Below, in pieces: positions 33,786-46,332 of a stretch of 64,000 bases of DNA; within the stretch, counting starts at the first letter, position 1, and the number at the start of each line of letters is the position of its first letter. Made by a program: the position numbers and the translations under genes. Below the pieces are notes generated by a model, which was not told the DNA's origin, searched no databases, and saw only the letters and a program-made list of their open reading frames with translations. The stretch is from Isoetes taiwanensis (Eukaryota > Streptophyta > Lycopodiopsida > Isoetales > Isoetaceae): contig JAJEKV010000063.1 of NCBI GenBank assembly GCA_021234155.1, forward strand, positions 2,419,442-2,483,441, in the 5' to 3' direction.

Positions 33786-34959
33786 AAGAATAGAATAGAA
33801 TAGAATAGAATAGAATAGAATATACATTAACGTCCCTCAGGCCGTGAGGCCCCCGGACTTGTGTAGCGTCCTGCGAGCTCCCAAAGGGTGCTGCCAGCAA
33901 ACAGACGCATAGGTTTTATGTAGCCATCTAGCGGGCTTCTCTTGTAGCGTAGCCAGCTACCCGCATCGTGCTTATAGCTGGCTTCTTGGCCATACACAAT
34001 GCATCGCTATAAACAGTTTTGAACTGTACTTTGTAGGCCTCTCTGATCCGCCTCATCCGTGCTTCTCAGATTATTAGCCCTCTCTCTTTGTGCACCCCCC
34101 GGTGTCTTATTATCATTTCTTTTATAGCTTTCGCTACATCTGTGAGTGTCTCTTCTTTGTCCATCAGTGCTGGGAGTGGGAGATCCCACCTGACCTTGTT
34201 AAATTTGGACCTTATGTCGGTGTAAACCGGGCACTCTTTTACCATGTGCTCTTCGTCTTCTATTTTTCCTGAGTCACATACTCGACATATTCGCTCTGCT
34301 CTATCTATTTTCCTCCATCTATCCTTCTCAATTCGGAGGTCGTGGCTCCCCATCCTGAATCTGGCCAGCGTTCCCCTGTTACTCTTATTCAACATGCTGC
34401 TTTTGTACGTGATATGCCCTATCTGTCCCCCTGGGTTGAAGGTTCCCAATAGCCAGTTTGCCTTAGGCCCTGTGTGCCGTGCCAGCCAGTTCCTCATTGC
34501 TCTGCCTGTCCATTCTTCGTCCCATCCGTCCGCTTGTATAATCTGGCTTAGTTGCATCCCCATACTTGCCGTCCACTTCGCCAATTCGTTAAACCATCCC
34601 TTGCCCGTTGTTATGTGCTGTTTTGCTGATTCATCTATCGCTAGTGACGACAGTTTGTCCTCTTTCCCATAGCTGTTGTCCTTTATTAGGTACCTAATTG
34701 TTCTTTCCCATGCCCTCACTTCCATTGGCTTTTCCCCTGTCTCATATAAGATTGTTGCTAATGATGTACCTGTCTTCACCTGAAATTCCTGTCCGTGCCA
34801 TTGCCTCAATATGCCTTCTTGTTTTTCCCATTTCTTCTCTGATAGGCCTGGTCCCCATGTCTCACATCCGTACAGCTGTGTTGATGCTACTATTGTGCTA
34901 AATAGGTATGCTTTGATTTCCCAGTTGGTGATCCTATTGTTGTTGCAGTAATTCATCAT
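33786..34959 (-). mobile_element. 5'-truncated LINE: reverse transcriptase C-terminus with zf-RVT
   Basis: A minus-strand frame of 297 codons (34959-34066) reads AYLFSTIVASTQLYGCETWG, the stretch downstream of the RT catalytic core. It continues to a zf-RVT module with CRVCDSGKIEDEEHMVKEC. The 3' UTR ends in a pentanucleotide run, (AGAAT)n on the plus strand at 33789-33824, which would be the tail of the insertion. The catalytic YxDD core and the endonuclease are absent, the usual outcome of incomplete target-primed reverse transcription. The frame is otherwise open, so the copy is fairly young. Confidence 0.85.
33789..33824. repeat. (TAGAA)n pentanucleotide microsatellite
   Basis: Six to seven consecutive AGAAT/TAGAA units lie at the 3' end of the LINE on the opposite strand, and probably originate as the LINE's repetitive tail. 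Confidence 0.85.
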
Positions 34960-35161
34960 GATGTAATAATTGCCTATTGCTTGACCTGAGAATATGAACT
35001 TGACCTGAAACTGATCTAAATCGATTTCCTAACCTAAACCTAAACCTGAACTTGCGAAATGAAGAAAGGATTTCCTGACTTAAACCTGAATCTGCGAAAT
35101 CAAGAACCGATTTCTTCAGATTCGATGCTTCATATTTTTCTCATATTCGATTTGCTACAGA

Positions 35162-35308
35162 ATCGATGGAAGGAAGGAAACCTGCAAAGAAAAACCTTGT
35201 TTGCAAAGAAAAATATCGAACCTTGTTTTTTGTTTGATGGAATCTTGTTTATCGATGGAAGGAAGGAAACCTGCAAAGAAAAACCTTGTTTGCAAAGAAA
35301 AATATCGA
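35162..35308. repeat. 89-bp-period tandem duplication
   Basis: ATCGATGGAAGGAAGGAAAC followed by CTGCAAAGAAAAACC and TTGCAAAGAAAAATATCGA occurs at 35162-35220 and again at 35251-35309, essentially identical. The long overlapping frames on both strands here are by-products. Near-identity points to recent duplication. Confidence 0.9.
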
Positions 35309-35519
35309 CAGAAGGAAAGCTGCGGGTCCACAAAAAACAAGGTGATGCGCACGAGGGGTTGCCCTCTGATGGCTCGAGGTTGTGGTTTCATGGGTTCTGT
35401 TTCGTTCTTTTGTGCTATTCATTGAGATGGTTGTATGTGTTGTTCTATCATGTAGTGACACAAATTGACACAAATTAACACAAATTGACTGAGTTCATGT
35501 GATTGTATTGGTTCTCTAG

Positions 35520-35985
35520 AGTTGTAACATTTTGATCAGCATGTATGCGAAGTCTCATTCAGTTACAGAGGCACAGAATGTCTCTGACCATCTCATAATC
35601 AGAAATGTAGTCTCATGGAATGAAATGATTGCAGGATGTGTTGAACATGGATGTGGAAAGGAAGTTCTGACCAGATGTTGTCACATTTTTTTTGGCTTAA
35701 AGTGCTATGGCAACATAGGAGCTATTGACAAGGGCCAAGAGATACATAGAAAGGTGCAGAAGGGTTTGGATAAAGACTGGTTTGTGGGCACCACATTGAT
35801 TGACCTTTATGCCAAATTTGGCTTGCTGTCAGAGGCACATGAAGTTTTTAATAAGCAGGAATTTAGGACTGTTGAGTCATGAAATGCACTTGTCTCAGGG
35901 TATCCTGACAATGGTATCTGGTATGGAAGCTTTGAGATACTTTACACATATGCAAATGGAACAAAAGCAACAATTGGAATGAGAA
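35520..35985 (+). pseudogene. PLS-type pentatricopeptide repeat (PPR) protein fragment
   Basis: The reading ISMYAKSHSVTEAQNV, NVVSWNEMIAGCVEHG, GNIGAIDKGQEIHRKVQ and DWFVGTTLIDLYAKFG is typical of consecutive P, L and S motifs. A TGA at about 35880-35882 replaces the Trp of the conserved VVSWNALVSGY. A later shift moves GMEALRYFTHMQMEQ into another frame. Only about four motifs remain, with no E or DYW domain. Intact members are organelle RNA-binding proteins used in RNA editing. The wording resembles large PPR families of ferns and lycophytes. Confidence 0.8.
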
Positions 35986-36298
35986 AGTTGTAGACTTTAT
36001 TAACCACATTTGCAGTCGAAATTGTTGTTTGAAGGCCAGCCAGCAGCCAAAAAATAAGGAGCACAAATGAGCTGACGTGCCTGTTATAATGTACAATTTT
36101 ACCAATCGTGAATCCGAGATAATCAATTTGTGGAGAACTTTGGAAAGACCTAAGCCACAAAATACCAAATGGAATCTTCGTCCAAAGACCCAATGTTCGC
36201 AATGGATTCTGGACTTGCTACGACTAAAGGGGAGAATATGTATAATCATGAGGCATGTCTTCTATAACATAAGAAAAAACTTTGTTTGCACGAACTAA

Positions 36299-36647
36299 GG
36301 GTGCCTCCCCATTAGCCTAAAAACCGACCTTCCATTTGCCATGTGTCAAACCCAGTTCCAAAAATGCCATTCCCGTTACTAACCCAAATACCTATTTCTG
36401 CTGACATGGCGAGGGCAGCCTCCCTTTTTTCGGAAGGAACAAAGAACTTCCGAATACCCCAGTTCGGAACTCTGTTTGTCTTGTAGTGGGGATCCAGCCG
36501 GTGGGATCACCCACTGACGCACTCCTCCCAATAAAACAAAAGGAATAGAAATTGGTTTCGATGGGAATGGTCGCATACCAATTCTTCGAAGGGAACTCGG
36601 TTATGTTGACGTGGAAACTGAGTTCCTGCTCTAATGGGGAGGCACCC
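36299..36647. mobile_element. PIF/Harbinger (Tourist)-type MITE
   Basis: A 349-bp unit with a perfect 17-bp terminal inverted repeat: GGGTGCCTCCCCATTAG at 36299-36315 and its complement at 36631-36647. It is flanked by TAA on both sides (36296-36298 and 36648-36650), the 3-bp TWA-type duplication of this superfamily. It has no coding capacity and lies between the PPR fragment and the receptor kinase. Confidence 0.85.
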
Positions 36648-36885
36648 TAAAGCTTTATATCAAGAACAAGTTGTATCAATGTGCAAGCTGAATTCTTATG
36701 AGAATTGCAATTTAAAACAATTACGGAACCGAGGCAACAAGAATAATATTTTAAACTCAAGCATGGTTAAAAAAACTTTTTAAGTGGTGTCAAAATTCTA
36801 AGAACAAGAAAATGACTTGGCATATTCAATTAGAGATTGCATATAATAAGGCTGCCGTGATCGACAAGGATTTACAAGGAGATCC

Positions 36886-37840
36886 TTATCTTGCAGATGA
36901 GATGCATAAAGATTTAGATGCAAGAGCGGCCTGGGAGGAGTTAAAGGTTGTGCTAGTGCTAGGCCCCCCAAGGAACGAAATATCACTTTCAGCCATATTG
37001 ACAAGAGAAGGTAGAGCTTCATCTCCTTTAAGGATATTGCAACATTTTCTCCTGCTTGGTCTCTGATGAGGATCTTCTTGGCAGCACAACAATCCTAACA
37101 CTAAAACAGTTGTCAATTGAACTTTGTCAAACATAGTTTCTAAATTGGGATCTGCAACGTGCAATATATGGTGCTCTTCTTTTTTTGACCATACCCACTG
37201 AACTAAGTGTACCCCTAGGTTCACATCAACCACTTTTTTCCCAGTTGCTACTTCAAGTACCAATACTCCAAAGCTATAGACATCAGATTTTCCACTCGCC
37301 TTGCCCAGCTTAATAAGTTCAGAAGCAATGTAACCTAAGGTGCCTATCCTGGTCATTTCCACCTCTGTTTTGTCAGAATCCAACAACTTGGCAAGCCCAA
37401 AATCACCTACATGAGGCACAAAATTACTATCTAGAAGAACATTGGAAGCCTTGATGTCTCTATGCACAACCTTTTGTTCCCATCCATGGTGAAGAAAAGA
37501 AAGGCCTTCTGCTACCCCTAGTATTATGTTATATCTCTGTCGCCACGAAAGAACATAGGAAGGATTGAAGAGGTACTTATCCAAGCTGCCATTTTGCATA
37601 TAATCATAAATCAGCAGCAACTTTCCCTTCTCATGACACCATCCTGTTAGGCTCAGAAGATTCTTGTGCCTAAAATGACTTATTACAGAAAGCTCTGCAA
37701 CAAACTGCAACTCATTTTCACCAGTATTTTGGGATAAGACTTTAACAGCTACCACAGTACCATTTGCCAAGTCCCCTTTATAGAAAGATCCAAATCCACC
37801 CTTTCCAAGTAGATTACGAGGGCTAAATTTTTTTGTAGCT
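36886..37840 (-). pseudogene. Kinase domain of the lectin receptor kinase
   Basis: This open frame carries a complete protein kinase fold. It has the Gly loop (LGKGGFGSFYKG), the VAIK-type Lys (VAVKVL), catalytic loop HRDIKASNVLLD, DFGLAKL and GTLGYIASELIKLG. DVYSFGVLVLEVATGKK and the RPS segment before NILKGDEALP complete it. A single base missing in a 4-C run at 37842-37845 separates it from the FTYSQLG juxtamembrane frame. All catalytic residues are present, so transcripts started inside the gene could still encode a kinase. This is inference. Confidence 0.85.
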
Positions 37841-38244
37841 GCCCCAGTTGGCTGTATGTGAAGGTAGTGATAGGAGATTGCAGGACATGCTTGGTATCTC
37901 TTTGCTTTAGTTTGCACCATAGCCAACCTACTACAAACAAAAAAATGCATGTTAACAAAGATAATGTAGTCAATACTACCAGCATAGGCACACTTAATGT
38001 ACTCTGCTTGTCTATAATAGGCTGAACTGCAGAACTATTAGTTACAGGCTGATCTGTAGAACAATTAGGCAGGGACGAATCTGAGACACTGAAATTCCAT
38101 GAATATATTTTGTGCAATTCTGTATAAGCTCCTGTTGCAGCAGAAAACCCCATATACATGGTATCTTGAATCACATCACTTAAGTTGCTGACAACATGAC
38201 TAAGTGAAGCAGTTTCTGGTTTTGTTGTGGTCCTCGATAATCTG

Positions 38245-38330
38245 ACTTGAATTTCTTCAGTTGCAGATATGTAATCTACTCATGCAGACTTGAATTTCTT
38301 CGGTTGCAGATATGTAATCTACTCATGCAG
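38245..38330. repeat. 43-bp tandem duplication in the lectin domain coding sequence
   Basis: ACTTGAATTTCTTC(A/G)GTTGC and the following 23 bases occur at 38245-38287 and 38288-38330 with one difference. Because 43 is not a multiple of three, it shifts the lectin reading frame. Confidence 0.95.
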
Positions 38331-38677
38331 TAAGGGTTATGCTAGATTATTTGGGGCAACAACAAGCGCTACAGATTGCAAACTATTAATGTCTATACCA
38401 ACATGGGGTTTGTTAGGATCATTGAATTCGGGATTTGGTGTAGTATCAAATTCTACTGCAAATAACCACATGGTGTCTTTATCTGCAAACTGATTAACCA
38501 TTCCTAAGCCACCACCAGCGCCATAAATGGGGGTTTCTGGCATTCCATATGTTATGCAGAATGCCATTCCATCTCCTGGTTGGTAAGCGCCAACAAGTAT
38601 GGCAATTTGGAAGGCAAAAGAAGTGCTAAATGAAAGAAGCTTATTGGGCTCACGAAGGTGAACTGCCTTTGTGTATG

Positions 38678-40261
38678 TGACGCTCCCTGAATATATACGA
38701 CCCCCGGCCGTATACATACGGGGACTTTCCCCTCCCATGGCGACCATCTCGCCGTGAGCAGGGCCTTCTGTCTATCCCGGGCCATCTATGGAGAGATGCC
38801 CGAGTGAAGGACACGGAGGGGTCATTCGGCCCACGCTTTCAATGGGGCTCCTATGTCGCGGAAGCGTGAATACATGTTAGCACACAGCACAAATATATAT
38901 ATAAATAACCACCACGAAGGGTGGAACATCCATCCAAATACCCACGGCAAAGAATATGCATCTAATCCTAAGGAAAACACCCAAAACCCATGGTTCTACC
39001 CCGGTTCAGACTCCTGTGAGGATAGACTGACGGCTCGGTCTCAAGAAATCAGCCAGACAGGTATAACCCGGGCGTTATCGGCATAGAACATCGGCTAGGG
39101 TTGTCCACTCCATCCGCCCCTCCTGTGCACACTTTGCAGATGGGTCGATTCACGCTATGGCGTCACTATAGCCTTCCGGAGACGCAGACTCAAGGTATCA
39201 CCCTTCGAGCCTGCTCCAGGGTTCATGAAGCCCTAGTCCGATGAGGCAGGTCAGGGAAGTGTCCCCTTCCAGGATCGCAGTGGTTCCATGGGTGAGCTAG
39301 AGAATACGTGCCGCATCGGCCCCCCCGTCATCCGCACAGACTTACTCACCCTAAATCTACTCAAAGTGCAAGGTGCCTCATACGGGTCACACCTCTACAC
39401 CCAGGGAGTGTCAGACCCATACCCGGCCCTCTACGTGACGGCTATCGCCCTAGCCCATCAGGAGTCTCAGGAGCCTTTTATGTTCGTGCAAGACCCCACC
39501 CCCACTTCACCACTGCGTCCCTTCTTTGGTGCTAAGCCAATCCATAGCATCTATGACCCGGTGGTCTCTTGTACACAGGCCGCATCTAATGGGATAATAC
39601 AGGGCTCTATCTAGGAGCATACTATCAGAGGTCTCTTCCCCCCTTAATTCCCCCGTTTCAAGGGCAATACTTATGAAAAGAACTATCAATCCATCATTCA
39701 TGAGCAAGTATCGAATCAGAGATAAAGAGAACTCACCTTTGCAATCAAGGGTTAGTTCCTACAATTAAAGCACAGAGGGAACACAGAGAAACAGAAGAAA
39801 TACACACAACAAATGCCCAACAGGGGCGCTATCCTACAGATAACACAGCTAAGCTACAGACTAACCGTCGAATCGGGCTTGGGATGGCTCCATCTCGATT
39901 TGCTGAAGGGTGCCTGGCTGCTGCTCCTCCTCCCCCATCTCCAATTGCTTTTTTATTCGAATTGGAGCACAAAAGCCCTAATTTGGGTGTCCAAAATGGA
40001 AACCCTGCCTTGCCCAATCGATTTGGGCCAGGTGGCAGCTCCGGGTTGGCTAATATTAACTAATTTGGTATTTTAGGCCCTTTTAATATTATATTAAGCC
40101 TTAAATTCGAATTAGGGTTTAAGGTTAGGTTTCCACCTTTATAATTTAATTATTAACATAGCTAACCTTAGCTTATGAATAATTAATGTGCCATTAATTA
40201 TTCATAGTGACGTGTCACGTATTTATACTTAAAAAGGCGTATAAATACGTGGAACGTCACA
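38678..40261 (-). repeat. 3' LTR of the element (left copy)
   Basis: 1,584 bp. Read on the plus strand it starts TGTGACGCTCCCTG and ends GGAACGTCACA. It contains the family's marker blocks GGGGTCATTCGGCCCACG and GTTGTCCACTCCATCCGCC. Open frames inside it are identical to frames in the right copy and are not genes. Confidence 0.93.
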
Positions 40262-43200
40262 TTCTCCCCACCTTAAAAGTGATGCTGTCCTCAGCATCAA
40301 GACTACTCTTGCTGTGGGCAATACATCGTACCTTGGAAGGAAGTCTCCCTTCCTTAAAGAGATAGCGTGAGATTATAGGTCACACAGACTTTGTCATGTT
40401 CAAGGACTGTCAAAGTGAACAGTCAAGGTGTGTGGAAGTCTCACTGTTTTCAGAGTATAGCCAATTTTGAATTCATTCTTTTTGTACACACGTGTAATTG
40501 ATTATATATTATGGACAGGTATAGACACAAGCAACTTCTATTTGTTCTTATATTATAACACGGAGTTATTAAGCTCGCACTGTTTAGTAGAAAGTGATTC
40601 TAATGATATTAACTTCTGTGTATATGCATTATATTCTCCCGTCGCTTTGCAATCCATTTAATTACAGCCAGCGCTAATTTAATTTTGTATCAGAATTTTG
40701 TTTTCCTATTTTGTTATAGTTTTGACAACCCATAAGGTCCTACCCTCAGTATTTGACATGCCCCTCACATTTAGACTTACCCTTTAATACAATTATATCG
40801 TACTGTATCTGACACTTTTACGCCTATACTCTAATATGAACTACAGGCATACGTTCTTCATCAATTACTATTCATAACCTTCTAAGATAATCTAAGTCTC
40901 GTTATTCTCTCAGAAGTTTGTGTAAGACATACATAATTATCTCCTTTTGTTATGTTTGATTATGTGTTTAAATAGCTCCTTTTAATTATCTTTAACGTTT
41001 CCATACGCTCACTCTATTGTAGTCTATCTTAACCGTAGGTTATATTCACGTCGGTACACCTTTGAATTACTTATTCATATTATTATTATTTCCATAAATT
41101 TATCACACATACAGATACTCTTATATTTACAGGTACATCTCACAGATACATTCGACATAACTGGTACCGCCCGGGTCGCTATCTGGCAGTGCTATGGCCA
41201 TGCAATCCTCCTGTATCACAGAAGGACAGTTGTGACTATGGTGTCCACGGCGGAAGACATGCCTGGTCCCGCTGGAGGCTATTACATAATGATGGATATT
41301 GCCATTCCATGTAGAAGGGGACTGGATATAGTACCATATATCTGATGGAGAAGTGGTTTATGATTATCTACCATCGACCCCGTTAGAGAGGTATTATACT
41401 AAGGTGGATCTGAATTATAAGTACCCAGCTCCTGAAAGGAAGACCACTTCAGAAGTGTAGGTTTCGACATTTTATAGCTATTGCTACTTGAATGGAGGTA
41501 TGATGCGCGGAAAGGTAGAGAATAATGTGGTATGAGGAGGCGGATCCATAAAGTACGAATTAAGGATTTATGCATATATTGCGTTTCCCAAGGAGATTGT
41601 TGTTCCTAAGGTGTGCAATAAAGACGCAAGATTATAGACGAGAAAGAAGACCACGTAACGATGTGGATATGCTTAATGATATTGGTTAAATACAGGAGCA
41701 TTATGCATGATATATAAATTAAGGAAATGGCCACATCTTATGTCGGTTGGGAGCATCAAGATGCCGAATAAAAGACTGGACAATAGTGTGGAACGTAGTT
41801 GCACACAAGGTGAAGAGAAGACGACAATTGGTAGGAGCAGGCGCAACCGACGAAAGTAATATACCCACACGACAAGTGGGAGACAAGAGGTGCTTGAAAG
41901 TTGTTGTAAACAACGTTTCAAATATAGAGAGTTTGGAATGACACGTTGAACATACGAAAGTCTGGAGTATGAACAAGGTAGGCGCCCAATGAACATCTCA
42001 CCAAGGAGGATGTGCTCTGGACTTGGTATCGTGTGTGTATCCCGAGGAGTAATTCCGCGTTGGTATATATATACTAGGACCATTTAATAGTAAAACATAA
42101 CTAAAAGAAGATAGGATATATACTAGAACTTTTAGTTCACATTCCATATGAATACGGAAGTAATGACTAGAGCTTGAGGACGAAGGCAAACTAAGGCTAG
42201 TGGTGTCGAAACCACAACATGTGTATGGTACTAGATAACCAAGTTGAGGAAATAAGTTGGCCGCAAGTATGAATATAGCTAGATGCCTATGTCAACGAGT
42301 TACATATGAGTGTAGACTTAAGGTTGGTGCACACATGTTACTATATCATATAATAACAACGTAGCGGTCTTGGATGTTGGAAGGACTTAGTAGTACCAAA
42401 TATTACACTAGCGAGGATATCAAGGATGTCGATTGTGACATCCAGATGTATGTCATATTGGAAGATGGTAGAATATTCGTACAAGGCTGGTGGCATATTA
42501 CGTGACAATGTTTACAGAAGAAGCATAATGATATGCTTATATACGAAGGTATTGGGTTAAGGTATGGTCCACCAGAGATATGCACTCAAGCTATCCCAAT
42601 GGTTGGAGTTGACTATCCTAAATACATCGTACTAAGGGAGATGAGAAGATTTTAAATCAATGAGAATAGCTAGAGTAAGTCTAGCATATACGGTGATGCT
42701 ACATTCAAAAAAAACACCCCGAGGATGGTTGGAAGGGTGTCGAAATAACCGATAATGAGAGCCTAGCTACTCAAAGGTTCTAGATACCAATGAATTACTT
42801 CATTGTTATAAGCTGAGAGCATTTATTTGGTTTTGGGACTAAGAAAATGTGTAAAATATCGCATCCCCCTGATGGAAGAAAAGAAAGAGTACGACGACTT
42901 TGGCGATTATATCTTTAGGGATAACCGAGAAGAGGGCAATACATAGCAATTCCAAGTCCCGATAAAAATCAAGACGAGGTGTATAGATTACAAGGGGTGA
43001 GATTATATAGACCAGTAGTCCATATATCCTAAGAGTTACCCTACTCGCGGGGAACAATTGTAGGTACGGAAGTAGAAGCTGGAGGATCCATTGCCTTGCG
43101 GCATAAACCCGTTAGAGATTAGGACTTTGAAACTCTTAAGAGGGTAAGGAATTGGATAATCATATGGCGGTGACTAACGAAGATTGAAACACTGGGTTTT

Positions 43201-46200
43201 CCTATTGGAAGACCAGGAGGTTTTAGTGCCTCCACTTCATTATGAGGGAGCCAAAGACGACAACATTCAAAGGGATCAAAAGTTGAGGTTGACATGCTAA
43301 CTTAAGAAAAATAGGTTAGGTGTGACAAAACATGGCGAAACGCAAATTAACTGAAGGAACCTTTAGAAAAGGCCTTGGACTGTGGTAGAAACCTTTGGAA
43401 CTATGGCATAATCCCATGGGAAAATTATAGTTTATGTACGGGGTTAAAGTACCATAAGTTTAAATTCATCCCTTTTAGGTCAACCCCTTAGGTTAAGATA
43501 CTCCATGGTGGCGTACCTTTATTGGGTGACGTGTCAGCTTATTTATACGTATACCGTATAAATACATGGAACGTCACATTCTCCCCCTCTTAGAAATAAT
43601 GCTGTCCTCAGCATTGGGGTTAGTTAAACAAATGACGGTTAATCGAAAACTGCAATAGAAGGAAGTATACATAAAAAGGAAGGTAATTCCTTATTTTCAA
43701 AGGTAATAGCATGAAAGCTTAAAACATAGAAGAGTTTAAGCACCAAGGTGCATTTGACATACTTATCATAAGAAGGTTGAAGGACCGAAGTCCGATATCA
43801 AACATCATCGTAACAAAAAGGTAACAGATGTAGATAAGATAAAAGTGGAAAAGTCGGGCCATCAGCAACCCTCTATACATGGGCAAGTTACGTACTGCTT
43901 ACTGGCCTGCACATGTGAATACATCAACATGTACAAGTCCAACATAGAGTTGGCCCCTCCCCATTTGGGAAGTAGGTGGTACAGCCACATCATAAGAACT
44001 ACGAAGGTTACATTTCAGCTAAGTTAGAGCAGAGCTCTAGCATCGTGGGGTGAGGATATATGTTTGTTATGTACATAGCATGTACACATACGATAAACAT
44101 GCTGGAGAGGTAATCTAAGTGGCGACAGAAGGAGAGAAAAACGAGTGTATCCCAAAGTTACTGATGAAGGGTTTAGAGTATGTTCGGGATGAGCAAACAA
44201 CATTCACTCCGTTGTAGGCTAAGGTATGATGTCGTAGTTGGCACCTGAAATAAATGTCAACGGCCAATAGAATGAAGCTTAAGATGAGGGGGTTGAATAG
44301 TACAATAGTACAATTCCAGGATAGGTATCAAATAGGAGTTACATGCTAAAAGTTCAAATGTGTCTTGAATAGACACCTAAGACTAGCTTTCCCACATGAT
44401 CCATAGCCGGATCAGACTGAGGTGAACAGCATGGGTTACATGGAGGTGTAAGTTAGGATATATAGGACCCGAACATGGATACAAGTCCGGGTTATCTCAA
44501 ACATAGGTAATTATAGAAAGGCTCACAAAATACTAGGCAGGCAGCTTGATGACTCCAGGTAATTTACGATTAATACGAAGGCTCACCTGCTCTTAGGCCA
44601 TGACTATGGCTTGAACGAGTATGCCAAGTCATTGGGAATGCTACAACAATGTGATAGCATCATGACAGAGAAAATGTAATAATTAACATTTCCAGGATGT
44701 AGGACAATGTTAACTCATAACCCCCAATGATAGGTGGGTCAACAATAGATGGAACATATAATAGCGGCTTAAAAGCCACAAGACGATTAATGAATACGTG
44801 AAGGAGTAAATGGATTGGTGACTCTACTGAATAAAGGTCACAGCCAAAGGGTGAGATGTGTACGCTGTGGCAGGCGTAAGGGTGGGAATACTGAAAATCG
44901 TTCATAGACGTAGAAAACATATTGAAGAAGAGAAGGAATAAAGGACCCTTATGAATGATATTTAGCAATCTGGTAACATGAAGGGTAGTCTTTGCTAACA
45001 TGCAAAGGTATACCTGCGGCTTGCAAGGCAGCAAGAGCTGAAAAACTCTTTAAAGATTTGGTGTATGGCTTAGGGAAGAAGACTTGCATGTCCTAGGACA
45101 ACATGTTGAATTGAGTTCACCAAGGACATTTTTAATAAATAGATAGATAGGTAGACAGCATTTGTACGTCAGGCCATATTGGCATCGTCCATAAGGACAT
45201 ATGAGGAGCCCTCAGAGACTTGAAGACAAGATCTCTGGATAGAGGAGGCCTAGCTTGCGAGGTCTTTGGGTGGTATTGTCCTTCGGAATAGTCACATGAT
45301 CCCTTGGGATATGTAAGTTCATTTGCGGGCTTCAGGACGTTTAGGCATTCAAATAATGGTTGGAAATACTTTGCCCGGATCATATCTAGATATCCTAAAA
45401 GGAGGATAGCCAACAATAGTTGGATGTCATTGGACCCTTACAGTGGAAGAACCCCAAAAGAGGGTAGGCTGCTGTCAATTTGACAGCCGTGTGGTGCAGA
45501 TAACTACTCATAGCCATATAGGCGGTGAAGTTTGGTACAAAATGATACCAAGGTTTGTACCCAACACAAGGAAAGACCAATGAGAAGGAATATTGAAGGG
45601 TGGTAGGATCAAAGGAATCCAAACCGATGGTCTAGAGGGGTGCTGCATGGCAGTCCCTAGTCGGTTGGACGACAAAGAGATCCTTTCTCTGGGAACTGAG
45701 ACGAGTCAAGGTTTAGACACTAGAGAGAGGCAACGTTAATTAGAATTATGTTTATAAAACATTACTTGTATAACATCGAATAAGGTCTAATATAAAGCAT
45801 ATGAATGTAGTATGGATTGAATCATGGCAAGGCCCCAAGAAATTGTGTTATCAAGGCATCTACCAAAGGAAAAATATAGGTCGAGGAACGCCGATAACTG
45901 GACATTGTAAAAAAGAATTTTAATTTTAATTTTTTTTTTTTTTTTTTTTTTTAAAGGTGGCGGGCACCCCCTAGCTCGACGTTGCTATGGCCGCCAGGAG
46001 CGTCCGGGTACCCCCTGCCCGCCACTTAGGGTTAGGGTTTTTTTTTTTTTTGTTATTAATTAATTAGGGTGGCGGGCACCCCCTACCTCGACGTTGCTAC
46101 CGTCGCCAGCAACACCCGGGTACCCCCTGCCCGCCACTTAGGGTTAGGGTTTCGCACCGGGTACACATACCAATATTATACTTAAACCACGTTAAATCAA

Positions 46201-46319
46201 TCATGACAATATCTACTACACCACCCAAATCTCATACTACTCCAAAATCCTCGCTCACTAGCTAACGATCTAACGAGTTAGTATGTGGACAGTGCAATAG
46301 TTTGGCTTCCCAGAACCAT
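40262..46319 (-). other. Internal domain of the LARD-like element, composite
   Basis: No protein domain can be read in either strand over 6 kb. A fragment of LTR start (complement of TGTGACGTTCCATGTATTTA) lies at 43525-43577. It is followed by a second polypurine-tract region (complement of TTCTCCCCCTCTT) and the same GCTGTCCTCAGCAT text found at 40287. So a second element end is embedded in the middle. The text before the tract (GATGCTGAGGACAGCATC on the minus strand) is the kind seen at the end of Ty3/gypsy pol regions, hinting at a Ty3 origin. Confidence 0.6.
45957..46137. repeat. Tandem hairpin + telo-box units beside the primer site
   Basis: Two units at 112-bp spacing. Each has arms GTGGCGGGCA and TGCCCGCCAC (45957-45966 with 46016-46025; 46069-46078 with 46128-46137). 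Each is followed by TTAGGGTTAGGGTTT and a long T run. On the element's sense strand this is AAACCCTAACCCTAA, a telo-box, ahead of a GC-rich hairpin in the leader just downstream of the primer site. Confidence 0.8.
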
Positions 46320-46331
46320 GCTCTGATACCA
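46320..46331 (-). promoter_or_regulatory. Primer-binding site (initiator tRNA-Met type)
   Basis: The plus-strand text GCTCTGATACCA is the exact complement of TGGTATCAGAGC. It lies one base from the LTR edge, as expected for minus-strand DNA priming by initiator tRNA-Met. Confidence 0.9.
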
Positions 46332-46332
46332 C

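Noticed and set aside
39288-40076. Frames repeated identically at 46946-47751
   Set aside because: They lie inside the two LTR copies, have no domain, and duplicate because the LTRs do.
46020-46160. Telomere remnant (TTAGGG-like units)
   Set aside because: Only two units per cassette, duplicated together with a hairpin in a retroelement leader; telo-boxes explain it better.
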